32,159 bases of DNA from Promethearchaeota archaeon. Lineage in GTDB: Archaea; Asgardarchaeota; Lokiarchaeia; Sigyniarchaeales; SOKP01. The translations under genes and the position numbers were made by a program. Positions 30,000 through 32,159 of the stretch are shown here, in pieces. The DNA lies in NCBI GenBank assembly GCA_030605895.1, contig JAUWHL010000005.1:1-32159 (forward strand), read 5' to 3'. A model generated the notes under the pieces. The model was given only the letters and a program-made list of their open reading frames with translations, had not been told where the DNA came from and did not search any database. The stretch's first letter is position 1, and every line of letters starts with the position of its first letter.

Positions 30000-32159
30000 T
30001 TACTCACGTTTACCCAACAAAGCTAAGACCTTTTTCCTTCTTTCCTCTCGTCTAATTGCAATCCGTTTTCTGAGTATTTCCATTTCGTCTTCTGGGGTTT
30101 CTTCTTTTGCTTTTATTACTTCCTTTAATGGTTTTTTACTAACTTTACTTCTGAATTCTGTGATTTTTTTATTAATTTTTTCAATGATTTTCTTTCCTAA
30201 TTTTAGTTCTTTGAGTTTAAATTTAGCTTCACTTAATTCAGAAATGGCTTTCATGAACCGATTATCCGTAGCAGATACTTGAGCTTCATCTAATGCTTTA
30301 TATGCCGCAATAAAATTTCCACTCTGAGATTCTTTAATATCTACATCTACGGTTATCAATGGAATTTCTGCTTCAGCTTTTAAATTATTGATTTGTTCAT
30401 TAATTCTCTCAATTTCATCATGTTTTTCTAATTTCATCAATCTTTGGATCTCTTCTCGCATAATTAGAATCCCCTCATTATATCTGGAACTATCAAATAA
30501 CTTATTTGCTTTATCCAATTTAATGGATATCTTTCTATCAAGTTCTCTCTTAGCCTCTTCTTTTCTTTCTTCTTTTCTTCTTTTCTCAAGTTCTTTACGT
30601 TCTCTTTTTGCTTCCTCTTTTAAAAGTACTATTTGCTTTTCTTCTTCAACTTTTTTAATTTTTATATCTTCCAAAATCTCAGCTTGTTTCTGTTCTCTTT
30701 TAAGCTTAAACAGAAGTTCATTATTTATGCGTGAAACTTCTCGTTGCCAAGCTATTTTTTGGAATAATTCTCGAGCAACTATAAATTTATCGTAAGCTTC
30801 CGGAAATTTACCATTATTCATTAATACAGTACCTTCTTCTAAAAGATCATATGCTTCTTCTGATGTTTGCCTTTCTTGTTCTTTCTCTCTCTGGATTTTT
30901 AGAAACTCTTTTCTCTTCTCTTCTTGTTGTCGCTTTCTTATCAATTGAGCCTCAGCTAATTTTTCTTCTAGTTTTTCTTCTATTAGAATTTTTTTAACTT
31001 TTCTTTCTTCAAGCTCCTTTTGTTCAAGTTCAAAAGCTTTTTTCTTACTATTAATCATGACAACTGAATCTCGAACCATTTTAATTCCTTCTTCCCATTT
31101 TATATCAATGAAAATTTTTTCACTCTCTTTATAAGATTCTATGGATTTATCAAAATTATTTTGTCTTAATTCACGTTTAGCTTGATCCATTAAGCGAAAA
31201 GCTTTATCTTTTTGAGTTTCAAATTGAGCTACTCGTTCTTTTCTTAAATGCAGAGATTCTTTTCTCTTTTGTAACAATTTTTCTTGTTCTTGTCTTGCTT
31301 GTTCTAACAATCGTTGTTGAATCTTTAATTCTTCTTCTCTTTTTTTAACCTTTTCTGCTTCTAAAACACGCATTTTTTTATCTTGCGCTAATTTTTCTCT
31401 ATAAAATTTAATAGTATCTATTAACTTAGCTGATTCTTCTTTCCAATTAATCTCTTCAAAACGCTTACGTGCATCTCGATAGATATTAATAATTTTCTCA
31501 TAAGGTGCTTCATAATCAAAAACACCAGATTTTACCTTTAATTCATATTCTTGAGCAATTTTCTCAGCCTCTTGAATCATATCAAAGATTTCTGCAGTAG
31601 TCTCGTCAGCTTGCTTTTGTTTTTCTTCAAATTCTGATAGTCTCTTTTGTCTCTCTAAAAACTCTTTTTCAGTATTTATTTTAACGGATTCTAAACCAAT
31701 CTCTGATTTCTCTAATTTCTTTTGTTCGATTGCTCTTAACTTATCATCTTTTTCTTTTTTATCCTTATAAAATTTTATAGTATTAATTAATCGGTTTGAT
31801 TCGTCATTCCATCCTATTTTTTTGAATAATTCTCTAGCCTCTTCATAATTTGAAACTGCTTTATCATATGGATTTTCATATATTAAAATATCTTTCCTAA
31901 TACTTAGTTCATAACTTTTAACTGTTTTTTCTGCTTCATCAATAAGATTCATTGCCTTCTCTAATAGGATATCTTTTTCTTTATCTTCAGCTTCAAGTTC
32001 TTTGATTTTTTCTGGTTTAGCAGGTTTAATTTCTCTTATACCGACTTTATGCATATCTTCAAGATCTTTTTCTCTTTGAGCTTTTTGAGTTTCCACTTCC
32101 AATAGTTTTTCATGTTTCTCCAATTTTCCTTGATAAATTTTAATTTGGTTTTTATAAAT
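30000..32159 (-). CDS. Large coiled-coil/TPR-like repeat protein (partial, runs off right edge)
   Basis: At least 719 codons. The frame stays open to the last base, and the residues before the first possible start (TTG at 32123) still match the repeat (IKIYQGKLEKHEKLLEVE compare IKFYREKLAQDKKMRVLEAE), so the true start lies beyond the window. Numbered from that TTG, four modules of 116-122 residues repeat an A...[LI]F-x2-I-x-W motif with W105, W227, W343 and W459. Each has a TPR-like helix pair followed by a long Lys/Glu/Gln coiled coil (for example KRREEELKIQQRLLEQ-type). Degenerate modules follow at about 540-660, then a basic tail. There is no membrane segment. A cytoskeletal, scaffold or vesicle-type spacer role is possible but unproven. 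Confidence 0.78.
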   Translation of the reverse strand: MYKNQIKIYQGKLEKHEKLLEVETQKAQREKDLEDMHKVGIREIKPAKPEKIKELEAEDKEKDILLEKAMNLIDEAEKTVKSYELSIRKDILIYENPYDKAVSNYEEARELFKKIGWNDESNRLINTIKFYKDKKEKDDKLRAIEQKKLEKSEIGLESVKINTEKEFLERQKRLSEFEEKQKQADETTAEIFDMIQEAEKIAQEYELKVKSGVFDYEAPYEKIINIYRDARKRFEEINWKEESAKLIDTIKFYREKLAQDKKMRVLEAEKVKKREEELKIQQRLLEQARQEQEKLLQKRKESLHLRKERVAQFETQKDKAFRLMDQAKRELRQNNFDKSIESYKESEKIFIDIKWEEGIKMVRDSVVMINSKKKAFELEQKELEERKVKKILIEEKLEEKLAEAQLIRKRQQEEKRKEFLKIQREKEQERQTSEEAYDLLEEGTVLMNNGKFPEAYDKFIVARELFQKIAWQREVSRINNELLFKLKREQKQAEILEDIKIKKVEEEKQIVLLKEEAKRERKELEKRRKEERKEEAKRELDRKISIKLDKANKLFDSSRYNEGILIMREEIQRLMKLEKHDEIERINEQINNLKAEAEIPLITVDVDIKESQSGNFIAAYKALDEAQVSATDNRFMKAISELSEAKFKLKELKLGKKIIEKINKKITEFRSKVSKKPLKEVIKAKEETPEDEMEILRKRIAIRREERRKKVLALLGKRE

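Noticed and set aside
32121..32123. TTG as the true start of the coiled-coil protein
   Set aside because: The frame stays open to the window edge and the residues upstream match the internal repeat, so the gene continues beyond the window.
1..32159. tRNA, rRNA, CRISPR array or transposase genes
   Set aside because: Intergenic regions were read for cloverleaf-like GC-rich arms, regularly spaced repeats and transposase motifs; none was convincing.

Overview
The window is a low-GC stretch (by eye well under 40% G+C) of archaeal chromosome. It carries a TFB transcription factor, replication factor C (RFC) large and small subunits, several TATA-box promoters with very short or no leaders, and frequent TTG/GTG starts. 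Alongside these are bacterial-type genes (GrpE-DnaK-DnaJ, class II aldolase, PadR, a PepT-like peptidase, a family 5 binding protein). It also has long charged coiled-coil/TPR proteins, a response regulator with a longin/roadblock-like tail, a SNAP-like TPR protein and an AN1-like zinc protein. Together these suggest an Asgard archaeon, probably Lokiarchaeia-like. That assignment is inference from gene style; there is no rRNA here to prove it.

Layout. 1-3211: 3' end of grpE, then dnaK and a zinc-finger-less dnaJ. 3314-4207: TFB. 4317-5297: class II fructose-bisphosphate aldolase. 5307-6982 (minus): FixX-like ferredoxin coupled to a geranylgeranyl-reductase/FixC-like flavoprotein. 7131-14220 (plus): a FAD-linked oxidase, the response regulator, then a tight run of HdrD/GlcF-like iron-sulfur protein, a second FAD-linked oxidase, an SCP2-like protein and a CrtC/AttH-like lipocalin-fold protein. 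This looks like a redox and lipid/isoprenoid or acyl-CoA module. 14267-15966 (minus): coiled-coil winged-helix protein and SNAP-like TPR protein. 16182-18542: PadR regulator plus methyltransferase (minus), divergent from an MFS transporter, with a palindromic operator between them. 18543-19380: 838 bp of non-coding DNA with an imperfect ~79-bp direct repeat, a bulged 20-bp hairpin and several palindromes. 19381-22576: peptide-binding protein and peptidase T. 22637-24165 (minus): crotonase-family enzyme and an ECF S-component-like membrane protein. 24426-28350 (minus): GNAT acetyltransferase, RFC small subunit, a second degenerate RFC-like small subunit and RFC large subunit. 28528-29945: AN1-like zinc protein, a small unknown protein and a ribbon-helix-helix regulator. 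30000-end (minus): a large coiled-coil repeat protein that runs off the right edge.

The points most worth following are the RFC-like paralogue whose Walker B acidic pair is lost while Walker A and the SRC motif are kept; the coiled-coil protein with a tryptophan motif recurring every 116-122 residues; the HdrD/FAD-oxidase/SCP2/CrtC cluster; the receiver-longin fusion; and the repeat-rich non-coding block at 18.5-19.4 kb. No tRNA, rRNA, CRISPR array or transposase was recognised.
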